Shown: positions 50,161 through 59,264 of the stretch, piece after piece | How positions within the stretch are numbered: position 1 is the stretch's first letter | Layout: each line of letters begins with the position of its first letter | Assembly: GCA_002399405.1 (NCBI GenBank) | Contig: DHDP01000020.1 | Span: 99,043-163,042 of the forward strand | Source: Treponema sp. UBA4873 | GTDB taxonomy: Bacteria; Spirochaetota; Spirochaetia; Treponematales; Treponemataceae | DNA: 64,000 nt | Direction of reading: 5' to 3' | Notes under the pieces: generated by a model | The model's database searches: none | Seen by the model: only the letters and a program-made list of their open reading frames with translations | Told to the model about the DNA's origin: nothing | Position numbers and translations under genes: made by a program

Positions 50161-51612
50161 TCACTTTTCCTGATGCTTGTTTTTCCATTCCGTCGGAGAC
50201 ATACCGGTACCCGTCCTGAACGTCTTCATAAAATACTTTACGTCGCCGAAACCCGAACGTTCCGCAACTTCGTACACTTTGTAGCACCCTTTCTCAAGAA
50301 GACGTTCAGCCTCTTCGAGACGAAGACGTTTCAAATACTCGTTGAAATTTACGCCGGTCTGTTCTTTGAATTTTTCGGAAAACCACGAATAATTCACCGA
50401 GACCTGATTTGCGACGACTGACATATTAATATTTTCGGTATAATGTTTATTGATGTAGTCGACGGCTTTCGTTATGAAGGGATACGGTTCGGAATGTTTT
50501 TTCAGCACTACGGCGAGATACACAGTATAATCGCTTACGTACCCTTCCCACTCGGTCAAAGTTTCAGACTGCCAGATATTTTCTATCATGATAGCCTTCA
50601 GGCGCAGATACATATCCGAATCGCTGTATCCGGGATACCGTTTGAATAAATTATTAACTATTTTTTCATACAAATAGCGGAAACATTCCGCACGCTGATC
50701 GGGTCTGAAAGACGAAAAATCAAACATAGCTCCGAGCGCTTTCTGTACATCCTCCGTAGGAAGAATGTCGAGACATCCGATACATTTCTCATAACGCGCG
50801 TCTATATCGGAAAAATCGGAGACGGCATTCTTTTCCGTATAATAAAATATACCTGATTTGTGATGCTGATCCGTCTTTACGCTGAAGAAATACTGCAGCA
50901 GCGCGGAATAAGATTCCCGCCGGAGTGTGCGTATTTCCATAACACTGTCCGCAGAAGAACTGATTCCTATTATAAACGACGACAAGCCGATATCGGACTC
51001 TATAAGATACAAAGCCTCCCGCGGAATCACCATACTCACGAAGTCTTTTTTCTGCTCAAGAGTATAGTACTGCACCTGACTTAAAATCGTCGTTACCGCT
51101 TCCGAACAATGTTTTCCGCGGACGGAAATACAGTACATGCCGTTCGGGAATTTATAACCGGGCAGTTCGGTGTCATTTTTCAACACACCTTCCGTCATGA
51201 TTGTACGGAGCGCCTGCTCGCTGCGCTCTTTTTCCTCTTTATGAGCCGATGTAATGGCACTGTTCACGGAGTTGATAAGTTCTTCCGTATCGACAGGTTT
51301 CAGAATATACGACAACGCACCGCTTGCTATCGCAGCCTTTGCGTATGTAAATTCGTCGTAACCGCTCAGCACAATGATGGCGGGCTTGTGTTCCAATCCC
51401 GTCAACTTCCGCATCAGTTCAACGCCGTCCATTTCCGGCATACGGATATCAGTAATAATAACATCCGGCTGCTCTTTCAAGGCGAGCTCGTATGCCTCCC
51501 TGCCGTTCCTCGCTTCCAGCACCGCAATGACGTCGCCGAATGCGTTCATCAATATTTTTTTTATACCGGCACGGATTAATTTCTCGTCGTCCGCAATAAT
51601 AATCGTTATCAT
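50161..51612 (-). CDS. Response regulator, AraC-type output (YesN-like)
   Basis: A 483-residue response regulator. The N-terminal receiver has IIIADDEKLIRAG and VIITDIRMPEMDG with phospho-Asp55 and the conserved Lys in SYILKPVDTEEL. The C-terminal AraC DNA-binding domain begins near residue 385 (HYTENINMSVVANQVSVNYSWFSEKFKEQTG in part) and ends SPTEWKNKHQEK. Its start overlaps the kinase stop as ATGA. YesN-type regulators often control polysaccharide use, which fits the glucan genes just upstream. Confidence 0.9.
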   Translation of the reverse strand: MITIIIADDEKLIRAGIKKILMNAFGDVIAVLEARNGREAYELALKEQPDVIITDIRMPEMDGVELMRKLTGLEHKPAIIVLSGYDEFTYAKAAIASGALSYILKPVDTEELINSVNSAITSAHKEEKERSEQALRTIMTEGVLKNDTELPGYKFPNGMYCISVRGKHCSEAVTTILSQVQYYTLEQKKDFVSMVIPREALYLIESDIGLSSFIIGISSSADSVMEIRTLRRESYSALLQYFFSVKTDQHHKSGIFYYTEKNAVSDFSDIDARYEKCIGCLDILPTEDVQKALGAMFDFSSFRPDQRAECFRYLYEKIVNNLFKRYPGYSDSDMYLRLKAIMIENIWQSETLTEWEGYVSDYTVYLAVVLKKHSEPYPFITKAVDYINKHYTENINMSVVANQVSVNYSWFSEKFKEQTGVNFNEYLKRLRLEEAERLLEKGCYKVYEVAERSGFGDVKYFMKTFRTGTGMSPTEWKNKHQEK

Positions 51613-53465
51613 TCCTTGTTCATCCTTTCAACGGATGTACCGCCAGCCGGCAGCTCCGTATTAAATGCAAGCGAAACAGGAACTCTGACAAGCGTTCCTT
51701 TCCCCGGTTCAGATTCAATCTCAAGCCGATAATCATTCCCGAAAAACATCGTCAGACGCTGCTGTATATTTTTTATACCGATATTTCCTTTTGAAATACG
51801 TTCATACGTGTTGTCGGCAAGATACCTGCGGATTTCTTCAAGTTTCTCCTTACTCATACCGCAGCCGTAATCCTGCACGCACAGCCATATCTTCTTTCCG
51901 CCGGGATCCGGTTCCGCATAAATCCTGATAACTGCATCCTTCGCAAGAGGTTCGATCGCGTAATTGAATGCATTTTCGACAAACGGCTGCAGAAGCATTT
52001 TTGGAATTGTAAGCGTTTCGTACTGCTCCGGTATGTCGGTTTCAAGGGAAATAATATAATCATTCCTGATATTCAGAATATAGATATATGAATTAATATA
52101 TTCTATTTCCTGCGCAAGAGTAACGTTGTGCACACGCCACCGCAGGCAGTACCGCAGCATCTTACCGACAATCATGATACTTTCCGCGATGTCGTCACGG
52201 TCTGCAAGAACAGCCTGCATGCGGATAGTTTCGAGTACGTTGTAAAGAAAATGCGCGTTGATCTGATTCTGCATCGCTTTCATTTCCGTATCGGCTATGA
52301 GCTGCTGCTCGTTCTTTATCTGTTCAATCTGATCCTGCAGCTGGAGAGTCATCGAATTGAACGTATTCTGAGTTTCACCGACTTCATCGGTACTCGTAAC
52401 GGGAATTTGCACATCGAACCTTCCTTCACGCACCTGCTTCATCCCGTCTATGACAGAGTAAACGCCGGACATCAGACGTGACGTCGTTTTGTTTATTAAA
52501 TAATACAGGACGAGTACGGAAGCGAGCAAACCGAAAACGGCAATAACGGCGATTCTGACAATCGATCCCGTTATCATTTCCGTCGAGCATGTGTGAACAG
52601 TAACAATATTTAAAACAGGATCCGTTCTCCACGACGCGATACGTGTTCTGCCGTTCCCCGAAATTTTTCCGATGCCGCTGCCGTCCGATTCCGCATATGC
52701 GGCAGAAAGCCGCTCAAGTTCTTTTTTTCCGAGAGGCGTGTTAATTTTATTAATCTGAGAATTGGTAACAGGAATCAGATTAATTCCATTATTATTTTTT
52801 TGTGTATGAAATATATAATCATTCTGATACGGTTCCGGCGTTTTATACAGGAATGGAAAAAAATCACTCATTTTCATTGAAATCTGCAGCCAGCCGATTT
52901 CCCGTCTGCTTTTGATTAACCTGCGGGTTGAACATACGGAAAGTCCCTTCAGTGCGTTCTGATTTCCCATATACTCTGCGGAATAGTTCAACTCCCATTC
53001 TTTAAGTCTGCTCAAATCAGTCCGTCGTGAGCTTACTATTACCGGCCAGCGTTCGGGAATGAGCGGATTATCAGCAAAAATGCGAACCGCGTATATTGTC
53101 GGCATAACAGTCTGCAGCCTTTCTATGGTTGTCGCTTCCCTGTTCGTCGTTTCGATGATTTCCGCCTCATCACAATTCTCGGGAATTGTGTAAAAAAGCA
53201 TGAGCTCGTTGTTTGTCTCTATCATCGTTTCGAGCAGACTGAATGTGTGTATATAATCGCTTATTTTTGCAGCGTTATCACGAATGGCCTTTTCACACTG
53301 GGCATTCAGTTCAGCGGACTCCGTATGTTCCGTCAAAACTATTATATACGTAAAAAGCGCAAGCAGCGGAATGATGATGATGCACGTGTATACGAAAACA
53401 AGCCTGTGAGAAAATTCCATACGTTTATTAAAAAGACGGGCAGTCGTAATCAGTTCCCCCTTCAT
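51609..53465 (-). CDS. Sensor histidine kinase (YesM/LytS type)
   Basis: A 618-residue membrane kinase. Two membrane helices (about 20-45 and 285-310) flank an extracytoplasmic sensor domain. A HAMP region follows (VREGRFDVQIPVTSTDEVGE), then the His_kinase motif INAHFLYNVLETIR with phospho-His405, and an ATPase domain with QPFVENAFNYAI and VQDYGCGMS. GGGGAGGG precedes the ATG at 53465, so I shortened a longer reading to 53501. It partners the regulator that follows. Confidence 0.91.
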   Translation of the reverse strand: MKGELITTARLFNKRMEFSHRLVFVYTCIIIIPLLALFTYIIVLTEHTESAELNAQCEKAIRDNAAKISDYIHTFSLLETMIETNNELMLFYTIPENCDEAEIIETTNREATTIERLQTVMPTIYAVRIFADNPLIPERWPVIVSSRRTDLSRLKEWELNYSAEYMGNQNALKGLSVCSTRRLIKSRREIGWLQISMKMSDFFPFLYKTPEPYQNDYIFHTQKNNNGINLIPVTNSQINKINTPLGKKELERLSAAYAESDGSGIGKISGNGRTRIASWRTDPVLNIVTVHTCSTEMITGSIVRIAVIAVFGLLASVLVLYYLINKTTSRLMSGVYSVIDGMKQVREGRFDVQIPVTSTDEVGETQNTFNSMTLQLQDQIEQIKNEQQLIADTEMKAMQNQINAHFLYNVLETIRMQAVLADRDDIAESIMIVGKMLRYCLRWRVHNVTLAQEIEYINSYIYILNIRNDYIISLETDIPEQYETLTIPKMLLQPFVENAFNYAIEPLAKDAVIRIYAEPDPGGKKIWLCVQDYGCGMSKEKLEEIRRYLADNTYERISKGNIGIKNIQQRLTMFFGNDYRLEIESEPGKGTLVRVPVSLAFNTELPAGGTSVERMNKE

Positions 53466-53491
53466 ATCCCTCCCCGTTTTCAGTTTATCAA

Positions 53492-53520
53492 AAGATACCA
53501 TATTTTTTAAACGGTGTCTA
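53492..53520 (-). promoter_or_regulatory. Promoter of the two-component system
   Basis: On the minus strand TAGACA, 17 bases, TATCTT. It lies after the terminator of the preceding lipoprotein gene. Confidence 0.55.
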
Positions 53521-53540
53521 TTTTTCGGCTCTCAATATGA

Positions 53541-53577
53541 AAAAACTGCCGGCCGCTCACAGGACAGCGACCGGCAA
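53541..53577 (-). terminator. Rho-independent terminator after the Ig-like lipoprotein gene
   Basis: On the minus strand TGCCGGTCGCT pairs with AGCGGCCGGCA (one mismatch), followed by a T-run. It separates the glucan genes from the two-component system. Confidence 0.8.
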
Positions 53578-53617
53578 TTAAATTAAGGTTTAAGTGTGTG
53601 TCGTCAGCGACTAAAGA

Positions 53618-55564
53618 TTACTGTTTTTCCCAAGTAGTGGAATCAATAGTAAACTCGGAATTATCAGAAGCCGACTTGCCTTCAAACAGAATTGTTACTT
53701 TATACGTATCTCCGCCGGATGTCAGATAAACAACAAGCGAATGCTGAGTTGCAGCAACAAATCCTGCTGAACTTAAGTTCAGTCCCCATGTGTAAAAACT
53801 GGTTCCTGAAGAGCATTCTCCATCAATCAAACCTACAAAAGTATCCCCTGTATCCATGGCTGGAACGTTTGTCGTAATATCGAGACTGTCTTTCGTCATT
53901 GCATATGTGTCATCGGTCCATGTCGCCTTCATATGAATCCAAGCACCGCCTACACCAGTCTGAAGAGTAACATCAGCAGGATTTGAAACAGAGGATGCTA
54001 CTTTCCCGGCCTTAAATGTCGTTACCGCAGCCACAAGCGTGTCGTATGCGCTTGTTGTGTCGCTCGTCGTTGCACTTGTATCTTCATACGAGGTCTGAGC
54101 AGTCTCAATCGCATCGAGAAGCGTTGCCTTTGAACCTACAGCATATTGACCTTCGTCGGTTCCTTCCGTTGCGTTATTGTACAAAGTTTGTGCCGTAGTG
54201 ACCTCACTCAACAGATTACCTTTTGCAGTGACGAGATCCGCAGCGCAGGAAGCGATAGACAGGTCGCTCAGCGTAAACGTGCCGGCATCGAGAACAGAGG
54301 TACCGTTCTTACCGAGCTGTATTGATATAAGCGTGCCTGTTGCAGACAGTGTCTTATAAATATAAACGGTCTGTTCGGTATCGGCTGTTAAAGTGTATAC
54401 ACTTCCTGCAATAGTAACATCACCGGCAACTGAAGACTTAACGTTAAAACTTACTGCATACGAGCCCGCCGCAGACGCATAGAAGAACTGCGTGCCGTAC
54501 CAGTTGGAACTTGCAGCACTGCGTGTCACCGAATATTCTGTTTCAGCCGCAGTCGTCGCTGTAATATAAGACGGTGCTTCGGTCCACAATCCCATGTATC
54601 CGGGTGCGGAAACCATAGCGCTTTCACCGTTTTCGCAGCTCGTCGTACTGAAATACTTTGCGTAATTTTTTTCAGATGAAGACGAAACTGTGACCGTACA
54701 TGTCGCGGTTTTGTTTCCGACTTTTGCCGTAATCGTTGCTTCTCCGGCCGCTACTGCTGTCACTGTTCCTGCGGTGACTGTTGCATAAGATTCGTTTGAA
54801 GAAGTCCACGTCACGTCATCGGAATCAGGAGTGAGATACACGGTGTACACGTGAGAGTCGGTATCGGTAAGCGTATACGTGCCTTCTACCGTCAAGTCCG
54901 TCGTGTCCTCTGCAGCCAGCGTTTCCGCCGTTGAAGAAAGCGTCAGCGCACTGATTGTAAAATTGCTCTCGCTTACGGGAGCATATTTTGCGTTCGTAAT
55001 TGCAAAAGAACTGCTTGAAGCAATATTAGACGAGTCTACAGGAATCTGGATGCTTATAACCGTGCCGCCCGCTGTAGAAGTTGCGCCGGAAACTGTCACA
55101 AATGCGCTCACTTCCTGCGCTGTGTCGGCCGTAAGCGAATACGTATGTCCGTTGCACACAACATCCTGCGACGTTCCTGCCGTAACGGTGTATGTTACAA
55201 GGTACGTTCCGTCCGCACTGACTGTGTCGAACAGCTGAATGGCGTAATCACTGGAACCGCTCACTGTGTATTCGAAGCTCAAACTGTCAGTTGCAGCAGT
55301 AACGTTGCTCGGAGTAACGGTCGCACCCGTCCAGTTGGCGGCATCATACCACAAACCGACTGTCCCGGGTGTTGCCGCAACAGCTGACTCGCCACCTTCA
55401 CCGCTTGAACCGTACGAAACAGTTTCAAGCGACAGAGTCGAAAAGCTGAGCGCAGTTTTCGTGTTCTTATTGCCGTCGTCATCTCCGCCGCCGGCGTTGT
55501 TCTGGCATGCCGTAAGACCGAGCAGCAGTGCTGCGGCAGCCACAAAAGTTATTATTTTTTTCAT
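53618..55564 (-). CDS. Lipoprotein with a BIG2-like Ig domain between two carbohydrate-binding-like modules
   Basis: A 648-residue lipoprotein; the signal peptide ends LTAC and is followed by a Gly/Asp linker. Module 1 (about 40-200) and module 2 (about 310-455) share a pattern: an opening around GESAV/GESAM, GLWYDAANW or GLWTEAPSY, YSLTADTAQEV or YTLTADTEQTV, and ISIQIPVD or ISIQLGKNG. Between them is an Ig-like BIG2 domain (DVTWTSSNESYATVTAGTVTAVAAGEATITA, in part). The remainder is beta-rich. GAGGAG precedes the ATG at 55564. It is the downstream member of the glucan locus and probably binds polysaccharide at the surface. Confidence 0.75.
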   Translation of the reverse strand: MKKIITFVAAAALLLGLTACQNNAGGGDDDGNKNTKTALSFSTLSLETVSYGSSGEGGESAVAATPGTVGLWYDAANWTGATVTPSNVTAATDSLSFEYTVSGSSDYAIQLFDTVSADGTYLVTYTVTAGTSQDVVCNGHTYSLTADTAQEVSAFVTVSGATSTAGGTVISIQIPVDSSNIASSSSFAITNAKYAPVSESNFTISALTLSSTAETLAAEDTTDLTVEGTYTLTDTDSHVYTVYLTPDSDDVTWTSSNESYATVTAGTVTAVAAGEATITAKVGNKTATCTVTVSSSSEKNYAKYFSTTSCENGESAMVSAPGYMGLWTEAPSYITATTAAETEYSVTRSAASSNWYGTQFFYASAAGSYAVSFNVKSSVAGDVTIAGSVYTLTADTEQTVYIYKTLSATGTLISIQLGKNGTSVLDAGTFTLSDLSIASCAADLVTAKGNLLSEVTTAQTLYNNATEGTDEGQYAVGSKATLLDAIETAQTSYEDTSATTSDTTSAYDTLVAAVTTFKAGKVASSVSNPADVTLQTGVGGAWIHMKATWTDDTYAMTKDSLDITTNVPAMDTGDTFVGLIDGECSSGTSFYTWGLNLSSAGFVAATQHSLVVYLTSGGDTYKVTILFEGKSASDNSEFTIDSTTWEKQ

Positions 55565-55611
55565 TTGTTTCTCCTCAACCATTCTTCCATTTTTATTATT
55601 CAAGCCTGCAG

Positions 55612-55639
55612 AAACAGTCTGTACTGAAACAGACTGTTT
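55612..55639. repeat. Hairpin between two lipoprotein genes
   Basis: AAACAGTCTG (55612-55621) pairs with CAGACTGTTT (55630-55639). T residues lie on the plus side only, so its role as a terminator of the minus-strand gene is doubtful. Confidence 0.4.
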
Positions 55640-55690
55640 TTAATAAATTTATGCTATTCGCTGCGTGTGGGACAATGCCCGACAGCAATT

Positions 55691-56341
55691 TCAGTCAGTA
55701 ATATACGCTGGTGATACAGAGTCCCCACTTGCATTCAAAAAATCAATTTCTTTAATTTCTACCCAATCACCGATTGCAGCTCCACCTGTATCGCAGAAAA
55801 AGGTTAATGCACTCGCCATTGTACTGGTGCTCGTCAAACCTGTAATAGTAATCGTTGTCCAATCAGTTTCGGAAAGCGATGACACATAAGTAGAAAGAAC
55901 AGTAGCTTTCCCAACTTCTGTACCGGTTCCATTAATGATATAGATAGAACACAAAGACGGTGTAACATTTCCGCGAATTTTACATTTTATTTGAGTGAAA
56001 CCGTTACCGTTAATATCTGCTGTGGCACCGCTGTTACTGCCGGCGGCAACATTTACTCCAAAATAAGTGCCCGTATCATTCCGTTCGTTATTCGTAAGAC
56101 GAATTCCGCCATCACTGCCATTCGTAACGGTTGCTAAAATATTGCCACTACTATCCCAATTATCCCACGGGGCGATATCAAAACCGTCACAATTAACATA
56201 TAAGTCAGTAGCTGTGCTACTGCCGCCGTTATCGTCGTCACCGCCCCCTGTGTCGGCAGACGCATCCGCCGCACATCCTGAAAACATTGCGGCTGCAAAC
56301 AGCAGACTGCAAGCCGTAATTAAGGTTACAATTTTTTTCAT
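55691..56341 (-). CDS. Lipoprotein with a single carbohydrate-binding-like module
   Basis: A 216-residue lipoprotein (signal peptide ending FSGC, then Asp/Gly linker). The module has GNGFTQIKCKIRGNV and ends GDWVEIKEIDFLNASGDSV. The same pattern occurs in 62369-63184 (GAGFTQIKFKIRGTV, WVEVKDVEWLDSAG) and twice in the GH16 protein (DTVQIKQIGFLDASGNV, DTVKITEIDFLDADGKS). It probably binds glucan. GGAGG precedes the ATG. Confidence 0.7.
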   Translation of the reverse strand: MKKIVTLITACSLLFAAAMFSGCAADASADTGGGDDDNGGSSTATDLYVNCDGFDIAPWDNWDSSGNILATVTNGSDGGIRLTNNERNDTGTYFGVNVAAGSNSGATADINGNGFTQIKCKIRGNVTPSLCSIYIINGTGTEVGKATVLSTYVSSLSETDWTTITITGLTSTSTMASALTFFCDTGGAAIGDWVEIKEIDFLNASGDSVSPAYITD

Positions 56342-56500
56342 AGAATCCTCCTTCTTTTTTATTTCTTCGTAATAATATTCTCATCCTCTTTAATAAAATC
56401 CGGTAGTCCTGCAGTTTTCAGAAAAGTGTTATTTTTTCGGAATACAGAAAGAGTGAGTAACCGCCGTAAAGGGCAGTTTTTTTAAGGCGGAAAATTACAT

Positions 56501-56539
56501 AAAAAACAGCCGGCTCAGGAAAAATTTCCTGAAACCGGC
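56501..56539 (-). terminator. Terminator after the decayed Rpn-type gene
   Basis: On the minus strand GCCGG, TTCAGGAAA and their complements form a long imperfect stem followed by six T. I see nothing else in 56342-56500 or 56540-56745 apart from AT-rich sequence. Confidence 0.65.
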
Positions 56540-56745
56540 ACTTTACTGCGAATTATAATGGGAAATATATAATTTAAGGTATTTATAAAAATCAGCTGAA
56601 CGTTGCAAATGATTCGATTACTTCAAATACTTCAAAAAAATAACAGCTGAATAATTTGGAAAGATAAAATTTTCAACTGCTTATTATGAAGATAAGCCGA
56701 AAGAGCCCCCGAACACGTTAATAGTAACTTTATGAATTTACGCGG

Positions 56746-57444
56746 TTACAGCTTTGCAATCTCGTCTTCGGAAAGTCCTGTAGCCTGCGCAATTATCTGT
56801 ACCGGCACACCGAGTTTCCTTAGGTTGGGTGCAGCTTCCTCCCTGCCTTCCCGAAGGCCCTTTTCATGTCCTTCTTTTATCGCTTTCTCCGCCGGATGTT
56901 TCTGATGCAGCTGCGCGAGCATATAGTCCGTTTCATACCGGTGCCGTGTTTCCTGCTGCGCCCATTCTTTCCAGTCCCTGCTCATTTTATTCAGCGCATT
57001 CTTTGCCATCCGCACACCCTCCCTGCTCTTATAGATTTCATTGAGTTTATCCCCGTATTCCGGTGTCCCCTCGTACTTTAAAAAGATACCACAGATTTCC
57101 GCATCGGACAACTCCGCCACCGGTTTTCTCAGTATCGCATTCAGCTTCTCCAGTTCGAAAAAATGCAGCTGAAAGCCACCATCGTACGGATTTCCGTACT
57201 GATCGTACTGCCTGACATGATGATAATATTCTCCGTTCACGACTTCCGCTTTTTCGACTTTCTGCCCGGTTACCGCCCCAAGCAGCCAGCAGAGCGCACC
57301 GTTTGATTCCGGCGTGTTTTTACTGAACAGAGATTTAAAGACGACATCGCAGCGGATATCAAGCTCTTTTCCCTGTGCAATATTCCGGCTGATGAGTTCA
57401 TCCAGCTCCCTGCTGCACGGAAGAGTACGCCCCTGACTTTTCAT
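56746..57444 (-). pseudogene. Rpn/PD-(D/E)XK nuclease-family protein with internal deletion
   Basis: A 232-residue reading frame with both ends of the Rpn/TIGR01784 family: IRCDVVFKSLFSKNTPES near residue 33 and FQLHFFELEKL near 100, then the usual charged tail (KEGHEKGLREGREEA). The part that should lie between, with the K-x-x-x-L-D and I-E-x-Q nuclease motifs, is missing: only about 25 residues connect the two. So the catalytic core seems deleted. The frame is still open, so it could be a shortened protein. It interrupts the glucan locus and matches the fragment at 50118-50160. Confidence 0.65.
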
Positions 57445-57455
57445 GAGTACCCCTG

Positions 57456-57507
57456 CTATAGGGCAGAGTTACCTCTAAAAACTGAAGTTTTTAGAGGTTC
57501 CCTATAG
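57456..57507. repeat. Nested palindrome before the Rpn-type gene
   Basis: CCTCTAAAAAC (57472-57482) pairs with GTTTTTAGAGG (57487-57497). Outside it, CTATAGGG (57456-57463) pairs with CCCTATAG (57500-57507). Confidence 0.7.
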
Positions 57508-57660
57508 TTATTGCCGCAAAAGTACAAAATCATGCAGTTTTTTGTGAAAAAATCCCCGTATTCCGGTACCTGCTTATCACGAACGCAATCCGTTTCCGTC
57601 CATTCCGCAGGAATACAGGATGGGTCAGCCAAGTCTGCCCGCACGGGCTTGTGGGACACT

Positions 57661-57805
57661 CTCACATGCACATGTTCATGCCTCTCACCAGTCCATGTTT
57701 GCCCCTCACACATGTCCATGTTTGCCCCTCACACATGGACTGGTTTACATCTCAAACATGGACATGTTTATGTCTCTCACATGGACAGGTTTGACCATCA
57801 CCTGA
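57661..57805. repeat. Degenerate 23-24-bp tandem repeat rich in CATGT/ACATG
   Basis: About six imperfect units, for example CATGTTTGCCCCTCACACATG twice (given in part), then versions with ACATGGACATG and CTCACATGGAC. The frame repeats every eight codons, but no gene start is seen. The gap 57508-57660 shows nothing clear. Confidence 0.7.
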
Positions 57806-57851
57806 TATGCTCCTCTCAGGAACGCAGTTTTCCTGTTCCCGGAAAATACCG

Positions 57852-59264
57852 CTATTGTCCGTCAATTTTCAGCCAGCCGAGTTTCACGGTGTCTGCGCCG
57901 CCGGCGCTTGCAAGCTGAAGTATCTGTTGTCCGGCTGCCAAATCCACGCTGAACGACGCTGTTTTCCACGACGAACCGGTGGAACTCAGTCTGCTGCTGC
58001 CGACTTCGCTGCCGTTCACGAACGCCGCGAATTTCTGTTCGTCGTCTGAAAGATAACGGAGCGTAAGAGTGTACGTCCCGGCTTTATCAGCTGTAATCTG
58101 ATAATTGGCAAAACGACCGGACGTAAACGTACCCAGTTCCAGAACGGTTTCGCCTCCGCCGTCAGTGCTGCATCCGATGTTCAGTCCCGTGTTGTACCGT
58201 AAACCGTCCGACGCATTAGTCCCGACGCCCGTGTTGTAGTTGCTTGAACTCACGTACGAGGCCGCAGGTATATGTTCGCCCGCGGCATACCACCTTCCGG
58301 TATCGTGATCGGACATATAACAGTAGATTTTTCCAAGTTCGGTAAGACTTCCGTCGCCGTCGTAACTTTGGAATACGGAATTGTACGGGACGGACGACAC
58401 GCTGCCGTGCGACATAAACCATGCGTAGCCTGCAACATTGTCGTCCTGATCGAGCGCCTCTATTTTCTGTGTCATGGTTGTTATCTGTCCGGAAAGGCTT
58501 AAATGGGGCGATTCGTCCGCGCTCCATGCGCAGAATTCGGTGAGAAATATTTTCTTCCCGTACATTGCGGCATATCTGTCGCAGAAACCGAGTACCGCAC
58601 TCGGATAATCCATATAGCTGTGAAGCGCAAGATAATCGAAGCGGGGATTTCTACCGTTCGCCGTTTTATACGCCTCTATGAACGCGTCCATCCACGATTC
58701 CGGCGTGCCGTACACTGTTCCGCCGATTTCTTCAAAGCCGTACGTAAGCGCCGGCGACACGAGGGACAGATCGTAGTCGTCGGCTATCTGTTCCACTGAA
58801 GGCCATAAAGCCGCCGCCTCGGCCGGAGTAAGCGCACATCCGCCGTACGTATTGGTCATCATCGGTTCGTTGAATCCGAGCAGATATTTCACGCCGGCGT
58901 GAGCATCGAGATATGAGCGGAGTTTTGCCTCGTCGAACGAACCGCCCCATACCATCGGTACAAATTCAAGACTCTTTCCCGGACCGATTTGAGTGTCGAC
59001 GGAGCTGTCGTTTTTACGGTACGGATCCTCCGTCCAGTTGTACGCCCATGTCACCGTACCGGAAGCGAGTGCCGTCATTTCCGCGCTGTTCATGCCTTCG
59101 TAGCACATGCCGCGCTTCGCACCGTACGTACCTGTCCCTATACCGTACAGAGCATTCGTTATTTCATACTCGTCGTCGGAAGGAAGAAAAATGCAAGAAC
59201 TCAATACTCCTGCCGTTGCAAGAAGCAGAAGGAGCGTAATTTTTTTAATTATAGATGCGGACAT
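57852..59264 (-). CDS. Lipoprotein GH128-type beta-1,3-glucanase with CBM6-like tail
   Basis: A 470-residue lipoprotein (signal peptide ending LSSC). The catalytic domain is of the Glyco_hydro_cc/GH128 family: KRGMCYEGMN, YLLGFNEPMM (acid/base Glu133), FDYLALHSYM and IFLTEFCAW (nucleophile Glu243). The last 130 residues have a CBM6-like pattern (LEFTSGRFANYQITADKAGTYTLTLRY in part). It should cut beta-1,3-glucan. The ATG at 59264 overlaps the end of the GH16 gene by 20 bases, so the two are coupled. Confidence 0.83.
   Translation of the reverse strand: MSASIIKKITLLLLLATAGVLSSCIFLPSDDEYEITNALYGIGTGTYGAKRGMCYEGMNSAEMTALASGTVTWAYNWTEDPYRKNDSSVDTQIGPGKSLEFVPMVWGGSFDEAKLRSYLDAHAGVKYLLGFNEPMMTNTYGGCALTPAEAAALWPSVEQIADDYDLSLVSPALTYGFEEIGGTVYGTPESWMDAFIEAYKTANGRNPRFDYLALHSYMDYPSAVLGFCDRYAAMYGKKIFLTEFCAWSADESPHLSLSGQITTMTQKIEALDQDDNVAGYAWFMSHGSVSSVPYNSVFQSYDGDGSLTELGKIYCYMSDHDTGRWYAAGEHIPAASYVSSSNYNTGVGTNASDGLRYNTGLNIGCSTDGGGETVLELGTFTSGRFANYQITADKAGTYTLTLRYLSDDEQKFAAFVNGSEVGSSRLSSTGSSWKTASFSVDLAAGQQILQLASAGGADTVKLGWLKIDGQ

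Noticed and set aside
57661..57805. Degenerate repeat as a CRISPR array
   Set aside because: No unique spacers between conserved repeats and no cas genes in the window.
57511..57918. Plus-strand frame covering the CATG-rich repeat
   Set aside because: No SD, overlaps the end of the GH128 gene on the other strand and its only pattern comes from the repeat.
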